A DNA stretch of 62,154 bases from JAQVSH01 sp964451605 (lineage in GTDB: Bacteria; Bacteroidota; Bacteroidia; Bacteroidales; UBA4181), in NCBI GenBank assembly GCA_964451605.1, contig CAYVJA010000007.1:1-62154 (forward strand), written 5' to 3'. Below, piece after piece: positions 27,060-35,768 of the stretch. The notes beneath the pieces are model-generated. The model worked only from the letters and a program-made list of their open reading frames with translations. It was not told where the DNA came from and did no database searches. A program made the translations under genes and the position numbers. Position 1 is the stretch's first letter. The number at the start of each line of letters is the position of its first letter.

Positions 27060-27099
27060 GGAATAAACCTAAAATTCACACGAATTTTAGGTTTATTCC
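27060..27099. terminator. Perfect 18-bp inverted repeat upstream of rng
   Basis: GGAATAAACCTAAAATTC (27060-27077), loop ACAC, and its exact complement (27082-27099). It lies 16 bases after the stop of the 30-residue gene. On either strand there is no run of T directly after it, so it is either a terminator of the HU/peptide unit or an RNA element in the rng leader. Confidence 0.6.
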
Positions 27100-27115
27100 T
27101 CAAAGAAGGCAGGGG

Positions 27116-27208
27116 TTACTTTTTCTTTTTATGGCGATTCTTTCTCAAGCGTTTTTTACGCTTGTGCGTTGCCATTTTATGTCTTTTTCTCTTTTTACCG
27201 CTAGGCAT
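27116..27208 (-). CDS. 30-residue basic ribosome-associated peptide, AURKAIP1/COX24 (mS38-like) type
   Basis: A 30-codon frame starting MPSGKKRKRHKMATHKRKKR and continuing LRKNRHKKKK; about two thirds of the residues are Lys, Arg or His. This matches the short AURKAIP1/COX24-domain proteins annotated across Bacteroidota, related to mitochondrial ribosomal protein mS38. The KMxTHKRKKRLRKNR core is the family signature. It starts 27 bases after the HU stop on the same strand, suggesting cotranscription. Its small-subunit ribosome location is inferred from the mitochondrial homologue. Confidence 0.85.
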   Translation of the reverse strand: MPSGKKRKRHKMATHKRKKRLRKNRHKKKK

Positions 27209-27235
27209 AATGGTGAAATTTAAATAGGTTGCAAA

Positions 27236-27520
27236 TTATTTTACGCCAGCTTTAACTTTACCTACAAATGTTTTGGCAGGTTTGAAAGCGGGGATATTGT
27301 GTGCAGGGATGATAATGGTGGTATTCTTCGAAATATTTCTAGCAGTTTTCTGAGCTCTCTCCTTGATGATGAAGCTCCCGAATCCTCTGAGATACACGTT
27401 TTTGTTCTCAGACAATGCGTCAATAACGCTTTCCATGAAAGCCTCAACTGTTCTCTGAACCGTGATTTTCTCGATCCCCGTAGTTTTGGAAATCTCATTT
27501 ACGATGTCTGCCTTTGTCAT
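27236..27520 (-). CDS. HU family DNA-binding protein
   Basis: 94 residues. Small histone-like DNA-bending protein with the family motifs MTKADIVNEI, the GFGSF turn, and the beta-arm with KTARNISKNTTIIIPAHNIPAFKP. Length is normal. Nine upstream codons are open, but the ATG at 27520 begins the conserved domain. A -7 box lies 68 bases upstream. The 30-residue basic peptide follows. Confidence 0.95.
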   Translation of the reverse strand: MTKADIVNEISKTTGIEKITVQRTVEAFMESVIDALSENKNVYLRGFGSFIIKERAQKTARNISKNTTIIIPAHNIPAFKPAKTFVGKVKAGVK

Positions 27521-27587
27521 AGCTGAAAAAGTTATTAAGTTGTTCAATAATATTGGATTATGCTCGTTTCATATGCAAATTGGACTG

Positions 27588-27595
27588 CAAATATA
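27588..27595 (-). promoter_or_regulatory. -7 box for the HU gene
   Basis: Minus strand TATATTTG, a full match to TAnnTTTG, 68 bases before the HU start; the -33 element is unclear. The same gap carries the divergent mutY start. Confidence 0.55.
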
Positions 27596-27752
27596 ATCGT
27601 TTTTACCGGATAGAAAATGTAAAGGGTTTCTTTTTTCAATTATTTTTCAGCAAATCAACAAATAACGATGGATTCCCTCTCTCTTTTTCCGCTTTTTGGT
27701 TTTGGGCGCAATTGATGTATTTTTGAGCTCTTTCCCATTTAGTGTACCTATA

Positions 27753-28823
27753 ATGTATGAGCTGAAAATCGCGTTGCGCGACTGGTATCGTCAATACCAC
27801 CGGGATTTGCCCTGGAGAAGCACTACCGATCCCTATCTGATTTGGATTTCGGAGGTTGTGCTTCAACAGACGCGTATCGCTCAGGGTACCCGCTATTATC
27901 TGGAATTTACCCGTCGATTTCCCGATGTGCACGCTTTGGCAATGGCCGAAGAGGATGAGGTGTTAAAGCAATGGCAGGGATTGGGTTATTACTCTCGCGC
28001 CAGGAATTTACATGCTGCCGCAAAGGAGATTTGGTTTAACCGTTCGGGTCGCCTTCCCTCCTCTTATAAGGAGTGGCTTCAGATTAAGGGTGTGGGGCAT
28101 TATACGGCTGCGGCCATCTCATCTATCTGTTTTGGCGAACCCGTGGCAGCCATCGACGGAAATGTGAATCGGGTTATTGCCCGGCTTTTTGGCATTGATC
28201 TTTTCCCGGGATCGAGCCGGGGGAAAGCGCTGATAGCTTCGGCTGCTGCGGAGTTGGTTGATGAATCCGATCCCGGCATGTCGAATCAGGCCTTAATTGA
28301 GCTGGGTGCACTTGTGTGCGGCAAGTCGCCTGATTGTCCGAATTGTCCGGTAGCTCTCTATTGCGCCGCCAGGGTCCGGCAGCAAACCCTGCTTCTGCCG
28401 GTTCGCAAGCCCAAGGCTACGGCCAGAATCCGCTACTTTCATTATTTGATTCCCATATTCGACGGAACCACGTGGATGCGCAAGCGTCCTTCGGGTGATA
28501 TTTGGGAGGGGCTCTACGATTTTCCGTTAATCGAAAAGCACCCCGATCTTTCGGAAGCACCCCATCAACTGAGGGTGTGCGATATTCCCAGTGCTGTTTA
28601 CGGTGGCGACTTCTCGGTAAAACCTCTTGCCGGAGAGTATACCCACCCTCTGACGCACCAGTCGCTTAAAATCCGTTTCTATGTACTGTTCACCAACCGG
28701 AAACCTCTGCTCGATTCTCCCTCCTTTGTTCCTGTTTCGACCGCCGAAATAGACAATTATCCTCTTCCAGGAATTATCGACAAGTTTTTGGCCGAAAATG
28801 GTTCTTTCGATTGCACCGGATAA
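27753..28823 (+). CDS. mutY: A/G-specific adenine glycosylase
   Basis: 356 residues. Removes adenine paired with 8-oxoguanine. Catalytic E34 in SEVVLQQTR, the helix-hairpin-helix LQIKGVGHYTA, the catalytic Asp in AAIDGNVNR, the 4Fe-4S cluster motif C-x6-C-x2-C-x5-C in CGKSPDCPNCPVALYC, and a C-terminal NUDIX-like domain for 8-oxoG recognition. The frame is open from 27696, but ATG 27753 matches the family start. First of a plus-strand run with ssb and gldD. Confidence 0.96.
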   Translation: MYELKIALRDWYRQYHRDLPWRSTTDPYLIWISEVVLQQTRIAQGTRYYLEFTRRFPDVHALAMAEEDEVLKQWQGLGYYSRARNLHAAAKEIWFNRSGRLPSSYKEWLQIKGVGHYTAAAISSICFGEPVAAIDGNVNRVIARLFGIDLFPGSSRGKALIASAAAELVDESDPGMSNQALIELGALVCGKSPDCPNCPVALYCAARVRQQTLLLPVRKPKATARIRYFHYLIPIFDGTTWMRKRPSGDIWEGLYDFPLIEKHPDLSEAPHQLRVCDIPSAVYGGDFSVKPLAGEYTHPLTHQSLKIRFYVLFTNRKPLLDSPSFVPVSTAEIDNYPLPGIIDKFLAENGSFDCTG

Positions 28824-28836
28824 TAATCCGGAGTTG

Positions 28837-28844
28837 TAGTTTTG
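28837..28844 (+). promoter_or_regulatory. -7 box for ssb
   Basis: TAGTTTTG matches TAnnTTTG, 32 bases before the ssb ATG; the nearest TTG is 23 bases further upstream at 28811, inside the mutY end. A plausible internal promoter. Confidence 0.5.
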
Positions 28845-28876
28845 TGGTATTGTTTAATTTATTAAAAACTGATAGT

Positions 28877-29338
28877 ATGGTTAATAAGGTTATTTTGGTG
28901 GGTCATGTCGGGAAAGATCCTGTTGTCCGCTATTTCGATTCGAATGTGGCGAATGCCACTTTTTCGCTTGCCACCTCCGAAGCCTACAAGGACAAAAAGG
29001 GCGAAACCGTTCGTACCACCGAGTGGCACAACATTGTCTTGTGGCGTCAGCAGGCGTTACTTGCCGAGAAATTCATCCGGAAGGGTTCGCTCATCTACCT
29101 CGAGGGAAGAATACGGAGCCGTTCGTACGACGATAAAGAGGGCAATAAGCGATATGTTACCGAAATTTACGGGGATGTAATCCAACTGCTCGATAAGAGA
29201 TCGGACGGTGAGGGCGACAGCCAGCACTCACCCCGCGAAGTTTCCGATTCGCACGAAAAAACATCTCAATCGCAAAGCGGCTATCAAGAGGCTCCCGATT
29301 CCGGGAATCAGGAGGGCCCCGACGATTTACCGTTCTGA
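28877..29338 (+). CDS. ssb: Single-stranded DNA-binding protein
   Basis: 153 residues. OB-fold (VNKVILVGHVGKDP to about 105), then a Ser/Gln-rich disordered linker and the acidic tip DDLPF that docks repair and replication partners. The ATG at 28877 begins the conserved domain; the frame runs open upstream into the mutY end. It lies between mutY and gldD, an arrangement conserved in Bacteroidales. Confidence 0.97.
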   Translation: MVNKVILVGHVGKDPVVRYFDSNVANATFSLATSEAYKDKKGETVRTTEWHNIVLWRQQALLAEKFIRKGSLIYLEGRIRSRSYDDKEGNKRYVTEIYGDVIQLLDKRSDGEGDSQHSPREVSDSHEKTSQSQSGYQEAPDSGNQEGPDDLPF

Positions 29339-29371
29339 TCGGTTCAATCCCCCCTCATTTCAACTCCGCTT

Positions 29372-29959
29372 ATGGTATCTTCCCGCCTGTTGCTGCATCT
29401 CCTGTTTCTGTTACTCCTGTTTGCGGGAGTTGCAGCATGCAGTCGTGGCTATACGCCACGGCCGGAGGGTTATCTGCGCATCGACCTGCCGGAGAAGAGT
29501 TACCGAACTTACGACAGTCTCACCCCCTATGAGTGTGAAATACCCCGGTACGCGATAATGGAGAGAGTTAATTCATCCGATTCGGGCTTCACCTGGTGGA
29601 ACTTATCGTTTCCCGGCTACCATGCCACCATCTATCTTACTTACGCCCCAATACAGTCTAATCTCTCTTCATTTACCGCCGATTCCCGACGAATGACCTA
29701 TGCACATGCCCAGAAGGCCAATGCCATTGATGAGTATCCCTTTTCCTACCCGGACAGGGATGTCTATGGCATGATGTTCAAGGTGAAGGGGGATGTGGCA
29801 ACAGCCGTACAGTTTTATATCACCGACAGTGTACACCATTTTTTGCGGGGAGCGCTCTATTTTCCGGTTGCCCCGAACCAGGATTCCCTGGCTCCGGTTG
29901 TTGACTTCTTTTCGCAGGATATTGAGCGAATTGTACAAACACTTCGGTGGAGACCTTAA
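29372..29959 (+). CDS. gldD: Gliding motility/T9SS lipoprotein GldD
   Basis: 195 residues. Signal peptide ends AGVAAC with the lipidated cysteine C23; the start of the mature part (GYTPRPEGYLRIDLPEKSY) and the FTWWNLSFPGYHATIYLTY block are diagnostic for GldD. GldD is needed for gliding in Flavobacterium; its exact part in T9SS is unknown. It follows ssb by 33 bases. gldE, usually found between ssb and gldD, is missing here. Confidence 0.92.
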   Translation: MVSSRLLLHLLFLLLLFAGVAACSRGYTPRPEGYLRIDLPEKSYRTYDSLTPYECEIPRYAIMERVNSSDSGFTWWNLSFPGYHATIYLTYAPIQSNLSSFTADSRRMTYAHAQKANAIDEYPFSYPDRDVYGMMFKVKGDVATAVQFYITDSVHHFLRGALYFPVAPNQDSLAPVVDFFSQDIERIVQTLRWRP

Positions 29960-29974
29960 ACACAAGAAATTACT

Positions 29975-30622
29975 ATGCCACTAATTGAAGATAAATTTCT
30001 CGACAACGACTGCAGGTTCGGTCTTTGGGAAATTACTGAAGATTTCGATACCCTCTTTTCGCAGGTGCAACTGGTTGAATCGGATATTCAGCGTCTCAAG
30101 GGGTTTAAAAATGATCAGCGGAAGCTGGAGTCTTTGAGTGTGCGGGCTCTCCTGGGCAAGATGACCTACCCGGGGGCTCGCATCGTTTACGATTCCACCC
30201 GAAAACCCTTTATGTTCGACGGCTCGCATCGTATAAGTATTTCGCATTCAAATAAATACACCTCTATATTGCTGAGTAAAGAGCGTCGTATAGGCATCGA
30301 TCTCGAATATATATCGCACGACATCGAGAAATTATCACGTCATTTTATCAATCCGCGTGAATACATCACCACCGATCTCAATTTGCGGCCTCTTCACTAT
30401 TATGTACATTGGTGTGCCAAGGAGGCCCTGTACAAGATTTGTGATAAAAAGAACATCCATTTCAGAAAGAACCTTACCATTCTCCCTTTTGCACCTAATC
30501 CCTCAGGCGAGACTGTGGGCGTCCATCACGGTCCGGGTATATACGAAACCTTTATTTTGCGATACTGGGTGCAGAACAATTATGTAATAGCTTACTGTCT
30601 TACCAACGAAGATCCTAAATGA
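29975..30622 (+). CDS. 4'-phosphopantetheinyl transferase superfamily protein
   Basis: 215 residues. Transfers the phosphopantetheine arm of CoA to carrier proteins. The magnesium motif IGIDLE and the WCAKEALYK helix are present, and the layout is of the Sfp-type two-lobe enzyme. It begins 15 bases after gldD and overlaps thiL by four bases (ATGA), so the run gldD-PPTase-thiL is one unit. The acceptor protein is unknown. Confidence 0.88.
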   Translation: MPLIEDKFLDNDCRFGLWEITEDFDTLFSQVQLVESDIQRLKGFKNDQRKLESLSVRALLGKMTYPGARIVYDSTRKPFMFDGSHRISISHSNKYTSILLSKERRIGIDLEYISHDIEKLSRHFINPREYITTDLNLRPLHYYVHWCAKEALYKICDKKNIHFRKNLTILPFAPNPSGETVGVHHGPGIYETFILRYWVQNNYVIAYCLTNEDPK

Positions 30623-31623
30623 GCGAATCCTCCTCTTCCTCTATCCCGTTTCAACGCGACCGTTTTTTGTCGGAGCTCCGTAGAAAGGCTCCTTTTTCGA
30701 ACCCGTCTACACTGTCGGGTATTGGCGACGATACTGCCGTGGTTCAGTATGGTGAACATCTTCAGTTGTTAACCACTGAGACATTGATTGAGGGTATCCA
30801 TTTTGATCTCACCTATTTCCCGGTTAAACATTTGGGGTATAAGGCTGCAGTGGTCAGTTTTTCGGACGTTTACGCCATGAATGGTTATCCCGGACAACTG
30901 ATGGTTTCCCTGGCTCTTTCGTCCAAGATGACCTCCGAATGGCTGGATCTCTTTTTCGAGGGGGTTCTGGCTGCCTGTACTGAGCATGGTGTCGATCTGG
31001 CAGGAAGCAATCTTACCCCCTCTCTCACCGGATTTTGTATCAATATGTCGGTTGTGGGTGAGGCAGAAAAGTCCCGTCTGGTATATCGAAACGGGATGAA
31101 AGAGGGTGACCTTCTGTGTGTAACTGGCGATTTGGGCGCTGCATACCTGGGGCTTCAGGTACTGGAGCGTGAAAAACGGCTTTTCGAACGGGACAACTCC
31201 TTTACCCCTGTGCTCGAAGGATATGATTATGTGATAGGGCGTCAGCTTAAGCCCTCTGCAAGAAAAGATATCATCGATTATTTCGCCGCCGAAAAGTTGG
31301 TTCCCACTGCAATGACCCAACTCTCCTCCGGCCTTGCCCATGGTGTTCAATCGCTCTGTCTTGCCTCGGGTGTGGGCTGCCGGCTCTATGAACACAAAAT
31401 CCCAATTGCCGGGGAGAGCCTCCGGGTTGCGTCCGAATTACATCAGTCGCCCCAGGTGGCTGCTCTCCACGGCGGTCAGGATTTTGAATTGCTTTTTTCG
31501 GTTCGCCCCGACTGTTACGAGCCTCTGCTCAGGCAAGGCGATATCTCGATTCTGGGACACGCCGTTGCTGAAAAGGAGGGAGTCACGCTATTTGCCGAGA
31601 GCGGCGAACAGATTTCTTTATAA
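30619..31623 (+). CDS. thiL: Thiamine-monophosphate kinase
   Basis: 334 residues. Makes thiamine diphosphate from thiamine phosphate. Seen: the metal-binding IGDDTAVV near the N-terminus, LLTTETLIEGIHFDL, the GDLGAAYLGLQ hinge, and the C-terminal HGGQDFELLF block, all typical of ThiL. Coupled to the upstream transferase by ATGA. Its stop shares the palindrome TTATAA with the stop of the convergent pgi gene. Confidence 0.96.
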   Translation: MSESSSSSIPFQRDRFLSELRRKAPFSNPSTLSGIGDDTAVVQYGEHLQLLTTETLIEGIHFDLTYFPVKHLGYKAAVVSFSDVYAMNGYPGQLMVSLALSSKMTSEWLDLFFEGVLAACTEHGVDLAGSNLTPSLTGFCINMSVVGEAEKSRLVYRNGMKEGDLLCVTGDLGAAYLGLQVLEREKRLFERDNSFTPVLEGYDYVIGRQLKPSARKDIIDYFAAEKLVPTAMTQLSSGLAHGVQSLCLASGVGCRLYEHKIPIAGESLRVASELHQSPQVAALHGGQDFELLFSVRPDCYEPLLRQGDISILGHAVAEKEGVTLFAESGEQISL

Positions 31624-32955
31624 CCGGGCCTTGAGTTGGGCCGATGCCTCTTCGTAACCCGGTTTGTCGAGAAGAGCGAACATGTTCTTCTTGTAGGCCT
31701 CAACACCCGGCTGATCGAAGGGGTTGACTCCCAAAAGTGCTCCGCTGATCCCACAGGCAATTTCGAAGAAGTAGAAGAGTTGCCCCAGATAGTAAGCGTT
31801 CAGTGAGGGAAGTTCAATCCGCAGATTGGGTACCCCTCCGTCGACATGGGCTAACATGGTTCCCAGTTCGGCCATTTTATTTACATGGTCTATACGTTTC
31901 CCGGAGAGGAAGTTCAGGGTGTCCAGGTTTTCGGGGTCATTGGGAATCAAAATGTTACGATCGGGATTCTGTATCGAGATAACAGTCTCGAACAGATTTC
32001 TCAGACCCTCCTGAATATACTGACCCATAGAGTGGAGATCGGCAGTGAAGGTAACGCTGGCAGGAAATATTCCTTTCTGCTCTTTTCCTTCGCTCTCTCC
32101 ATAGAGCTGTTTCCACCATTCAGCCACATAAACCAGTTTGGGGTTGTAGCCTGCCAGAATCTCAACGGTCTTCCCTGCTTTGTAGAGTTCGAACCGGGCC
32201 GAGGCGTATTGTGCGGCAATATTCTGTTCGAAGGGTACTTCGGGGGCAGTGGCCTTTTCCATATCGACAGCTCCCTGTAACATCTCACGGATGTTGTAGC
32301 CTGCTGCTGCAATGGGAAGGAGCCCGACAGGGGTTAACACGGAGAAACGGCCTCCTACATCGTCGGGAATCACAAAGGTTTTATACCCTTCGCGTGTGGC
32401 CAGCTGTTTCATGGCTCCTCTTTTGGCATCGGTTACGGCCACAATAAGCTCTTTGGCTTTTGCCTTACCCACTTTCGATTCAAGATGGTTTTTCAAAATC
32501 CGGAAGGCAACAGCCGGTTCGGTGGTTGTGCCCGATTTAGAGATAACCACAATACCGTACTGTTTGGTGTTCAGTAAGTCGAGCAATTCGGCCATATAAT
32601 CTTCGCTCAGATTTTGTCCGGCAAAGATGATGGCAGGTGCACCGGGGGTTGGTTTCCACGCAGAAAAGTTGCCCGAGAGGGCTTCAATGGCTGCTTTTGC
32701 ACCCAGGTAACTGCCGCCGATACCCACGACAACCACTACCTCTACATTTTTCCTGAAGAAGGCAGCACTCTCTTCAATCGAGGCAAGTTCACTTTCCGAG
32801 ACCTGTCCGGGAAGGTTAACCCAACCCATAAAATCGTTCCCTTTGCCCTTTTTTGCATAGAGATTGCCGAGGGCTTCGGCAACAGCGGTCTTGTTTTGGG
32901 ACACTTTTGCATAGGCATCGGTTCCAAAAGCTTTTTCAATGTTTAAGCGAATCAT
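31618..32955 (-). CDS. pgi: Glucose-6-phosphate isomerase
   Basis: 445 residues. Interconverts glucose-6-phosphate and fructose-6-phosphate. Short bacterial type. Visible: the sugar-phosphate loop GGSYLGAKAA, SKSGTTTEPA, and the catalytic GKRIDHVNKMAE-to-HVDGGVPN region. It is the last gene of lysS-gpsA-pgi (27 bases after gpsA) and converges on thiL with a six-base overlap. Confidence 0.97.
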   Translation of the reverse strand: MIRLNIEKAFGTDAYAKVSQNKTAVAEALGNLYAKKGKGNDFMGWVNLPGQVSESELASIEESAAFFRKNVEVVVVVGIGGSYLGAKAAIEALSGNFSAWKPTPGAPAIIFAGQNLSEDYMAELLDLLNTKQYGIVVISKSGTTTEPAVAFRILKNHLESKVGKAKAKELIVAVTDAKRGAMKQLATREGYKTFVIPDDVGGRFSVLTPVGLLPIAAAGYNIREMLQGAVDMEKATAPEVPFEQNIAAQYASARFELYKAGKTVEILAGYNPKLVYVAEWWKQLYGESEGKEQKGIFPASVTFTADLHSMGQYIQEGLRNLFETVISIQNPDRNILIPNDPENLDTLNFLSGKRIDHVNKMAELGTMLAHVDGGVPNLRIELPSLNAYYLGQLFYFFEIACGISGALLGVNPFDQPGVEAYKKNMFALLDKPGYEEASAQLKARL

Positions 32956-32982
32956 TGTACAGAAATTTACGGGAATGTGATG

Positions 32983-33978
32983 TTATTTTAGCTTGTCTAT
33001 CAGGTTCTTGGCTTCGACTACCGGCGAAGCGCCATTGTACAGCATATTGTAGACGGCATCCATGATGGGCATATCGATTCCGTGAGCCTGATTGATTTTT
33101 TTCATACCTGAAACGGCGTAGTAGCCTTCGGCAATCTGCGAGATTTCTAAAAGCGCCGAACGAACCGAGTAACCTTTACCAATCATGGTGCCAAAAGTCC
33201 TGTTCCTGCTGAATTGCGAATAGCCGGTAACCAGCAAATCGCCCAAAAAGGCCGATTGTGCCAGATCTCTCTCTTTGGGATAGGAGTTGTTGATAAAGCG
33301 CTTCATTTCAATGAAGGCGTTGGCCATCAATACCGACTGGAAGTTGTCGCCATATCCCAGTCCGTAGAAGATGCCCCCCGCGATGGCATAAATATTCTTC
33401 AGAACACCTGCATATTCAATGCCGTAGATATCTTCCGAGAGAATAGTGCGCAGATAGCGGCACTGTAAAAAGCCGGCAAGCGTTCGCCCGTCTTCGAAAT
33501 GTTTGGTGGCAATGGTGAGGTAGGAGAGGCGCTCCAGAGCTACCTCCTCTGCGTGACAAGGGCCCGAAATGACGCCAATCTGGTCGAAAGGCAGTTTGTA
33601 TTTGCTATGGAAATATTCTGCAACTGTACCGTCTTCGCCGGGAATAATCCCTTTAATGGCCGACACAATGTATTTGTTTTCGAGTGAGAGGGTAAGCGGG
33701 CTTAGCCATTCGGTGAGAAAGGCAGTAGGTACGGCAAAGATGAGTACTTCACTCTGTTCTACCGCTTCGTCGAGCGTATCGCAGTAGATAATTTTCTCGG
33801 GATCGAACCTTACCGAACCGAGATACCTCGGGTTGCGGTTAAAACTCTTCATCACTTTCCGGTTTTCCGGATTCCGGATATACCAGCAAATGCGATTTCC
33901 TGCATCGGTTATAATCTTTGCAAGGGCCGTTGCCCAGCTGCCACTACCGATGATGGCAATTTGGGAGGACTCGGTCAT
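32983..33978 (-). CDS. gpsA: NAD(P)H-dependent glycerol-3-phosphate dehydrogenase
   Basis: 331 residues. Makes sn-glycerol-3-phosphate for phospholipids. Rossmann GSGSWATALAKI, the catalytic-lysine loop KNIYAIAGGI, and the NAFIEMKRF segment fit GpsA. The frame is open further upstream, but ATG 33978 overlaps the lysS stop (ATGA), indicating coupling. Confidence 0.96.
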   Translation of the reverse strand: MTESSQIAIIGSGSWATALAKIITDAGNRICWYIRNPENRKVMKSFNRNPRYLGSVRFDPEKIIYCDTLDEAVEQSEVLIFAVPTAFLTEWLSPLTLSLENKYIVSAIKGIIPGEDGTVAEYFHSKYKLPFDQIGVISGPCHAEEVALERLSYLTIATKHFEDGRTLAGFLQCRYLRTILSEDIYGIEYAGVLKNIYAIAGGIFYGLGYGDNFQSVLMANAFIEMKRFINNSYPKERDLAQSAFLGDLLVTGYSQFSRNRTFGTMIGKGYSVRSALLEISQIAEGYYAVSGMKKINQAHGIDMPIMDAVYNMLYNGASPVVEAKNLIDKLK

Positions 33979-35699
33979 GATGCGGATTCTATCCAGTTTT
34001 TTACCTCTTCGGGGGTAGGAAGGGGAAGCCCCATTTTGTGTTTTTTGTTCATCCCGCAAAGGTCGTTGAAGAGTTTACCCGACGATAGCTTTTGGAGCGA
34101 TGCAACGGTGAGATAGCCCATCTTCTGCATCACAGGCACCCATACTTCGGGAATTCCCAGAGCAGTAAAGGCTTCGACAGAGTCGGCAACCGCACGTTTT
34201 TCGGGTTTCATCTGAGGGAAAAGAAGCACATCCTGAATGGAAGCGGCATTGGTCATTATCATGGTAAGACGGTCTATGCCAATGCCTAAACCGGCAGTGG
34301 GAGGCATGCCGTATTCAATGGCTCTGAGAAAATCTTCGTCGAGCATCATTGCCTCCTCGTCTCCCCGTTTTGCCAGAAGAAGCTGTTCTTCAAAGCGGTC
34401 GCGCTGATCGACAGGATCGTTCAGCTCGGAGTAGGCGTTACAAATCTCTTTTGCATTACAGATGGCTTCGAACCGTTCGACCAGTCCCGGCTTAGTGCGG
34501 TGCTTCTTAGCCAGAGGCGACATTTCGATGGGGTAGTCGGTAATGAAGGTGGGCTGTATCAGGTTGCCTTCGCAGCACTCCCCGAATATCTCATCTATCA
34601 GTTTCCCCTTTCCCATCGACTCGTCGATTTTCACACCCAGCGAAAGTGCTGTTTTGCGCAGCTCTGCCTCCGACATGTCCGAAACGTTGATACCGGTAAA
34701 ATGTTCAATGGCCTCAAACATAGTGTATCTTTTCCAGGGGCGCTTAAAGTCGATCCGGTTTTCGCCTACCTGAACTTCGGTGGTGCCGTGAAGTGCCAGG
34801 GCAATTCGTTCGACCATCTCTTCGACTGTATCCATCATCCAGAGGTAGTCTTTGTATGCCACATAGAGCTCCATCTGGGTAAACTCGGGATTGTGGAAAC
34901 GGTCCATTCCTTCGTTGCGGAAGTCCTTCGAAAATTCGTAGACCCCATCGAATCCGCCTACGATAAGCCGTTTCAAATAGAGTTCGTTGGCAATCCGAAG
35001 ATAGAGATCAGTATTCAGCGTGTTGTGAAAGGTTTTGAACGGTCGAGCAGCAGCCCCCCCGTAGAGCGGTTGCAGAATAGGTGTTTCTACCTCGAGATAC
35101 CCCTTTTCGTTCAGGAAATCGCGCATGGTATTAACCAGCCGGGTCCTTTTAACGAAAGTGTCACGAACAGAAGGATTAACAATCAAATCGACATATCGCT
35201 GGCGATACCTCTGTTCCGGGTCGGAAAAGGCATCGAACAGTTTCCCCTCTTTCTCCTTAACTACCGGAAGAACCCGAAGCGATTTGCTGAGCACGGAAAG
35301 CGACCGTACGTGGATGGAGGTTTCGCCCATCTGGGTGACAAATACGAACCCCTCAACCCCGATGATATCGCCAATATCAAGCAGCTTTTTGAAAACCGTA
35401 TTATAAAGGGTCTTGTCCTCTTCGGGGCAGAGTTCATCGCGTTTAATATAGAGTTGAATCCGTCCGGTTGCATCCTGAATTTCGGCAAACGAGGCGCTTC
35501 CCATGATTCTTCGGCTCATGATACGACCGGCCAGAGTGACATGGGTAAATTCGCCGGATTCGGGGGTGAAGCGATCGAGAATTTCTGCACAGGAGGTATT
35601 CACCGCAAAGGCGTGAGCCGGATAGGGCTCTATTCCCAGTTTTCGGAGCTCTTCCAGGGAGTTTCTTCTGAAAAGCTCTTGTTCGTTAAATTCTGTCAT
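33975..35699 (-). CDS. lysS: Lysyl-tRNA synthetase, class II
   Basis: 574 residues. OB-fold anticodon domain (THVTLAGRIMSRR, IQLYIKRDEL) and class II catalytic motifs: motif 1 VETPILQPLYGGAAARPF, motif 2 FRNEGMDRFHNPEFT, motif 3 GLGIGIDRLTM. A C-terminal extension of about 70 residues (HhH-like, KLSSGKLFNDLCGMNKKHKMGL) follows the core, a known feature of Bacteroidales LysS. Start of the lysS-gpsA-pgi operon. Confidence 0.97.
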   Translation of the reverse strand: MTEFNEQELFRRNSLEELRKLGIEPYPAHAFAVNTSCAEILDRFTPESGEFTHVTLAGRIMSRRIMGSASFAEIQDATGRIQLYIKRDELCPEEDKTLYNTVFKKLLDIGDIIGVEGFVFVTQMGETSIHVRSLSVLSKSLRVLPVVKEKEGKLFDAFSDPEQRYRQRYVDLIVNPSVRDTFVKRTRLVNTMRDFLNEKGYLEVETPILQPLYGGAAARPFKTFHNTLNTDLYLRIANELYLKRLIVGGFDGVYEFSKDFRNEGMDRFHNPEFTQMELYVAYKDYLWMMDTVEEMVERIALALHGTTEVQVGENRIDFKRPWKRYTMFEAIEHFTGINVSDMSEAELRKTALSLGVKIDESMGKGKLIDEIFGECCEGNLIQPTFITDYPIEMSPLAKKHRTKPGLVERFEAICNAKEICNAYSELNDPVDQRDRFEEQLLLAKRGDEEAMMLDEDFLRAIEYGMPPTAGLGIGIDRLTMIMTNAASIQDVLLFPQMKPEKRAVADSVEAFTALGIPEVWVPVMQKMGYLTVASLQKLSSGKLFNDLCGMNKKHKMGLPLPTPEEVKNWIESAS

Positions 35700-35768
35700 A
35701 TTTCTTTATGTATAGCAGAGAGGTTGGGCGGCAAAGATAACGCTTTGGCCGCGAAAATGAAACAACTG

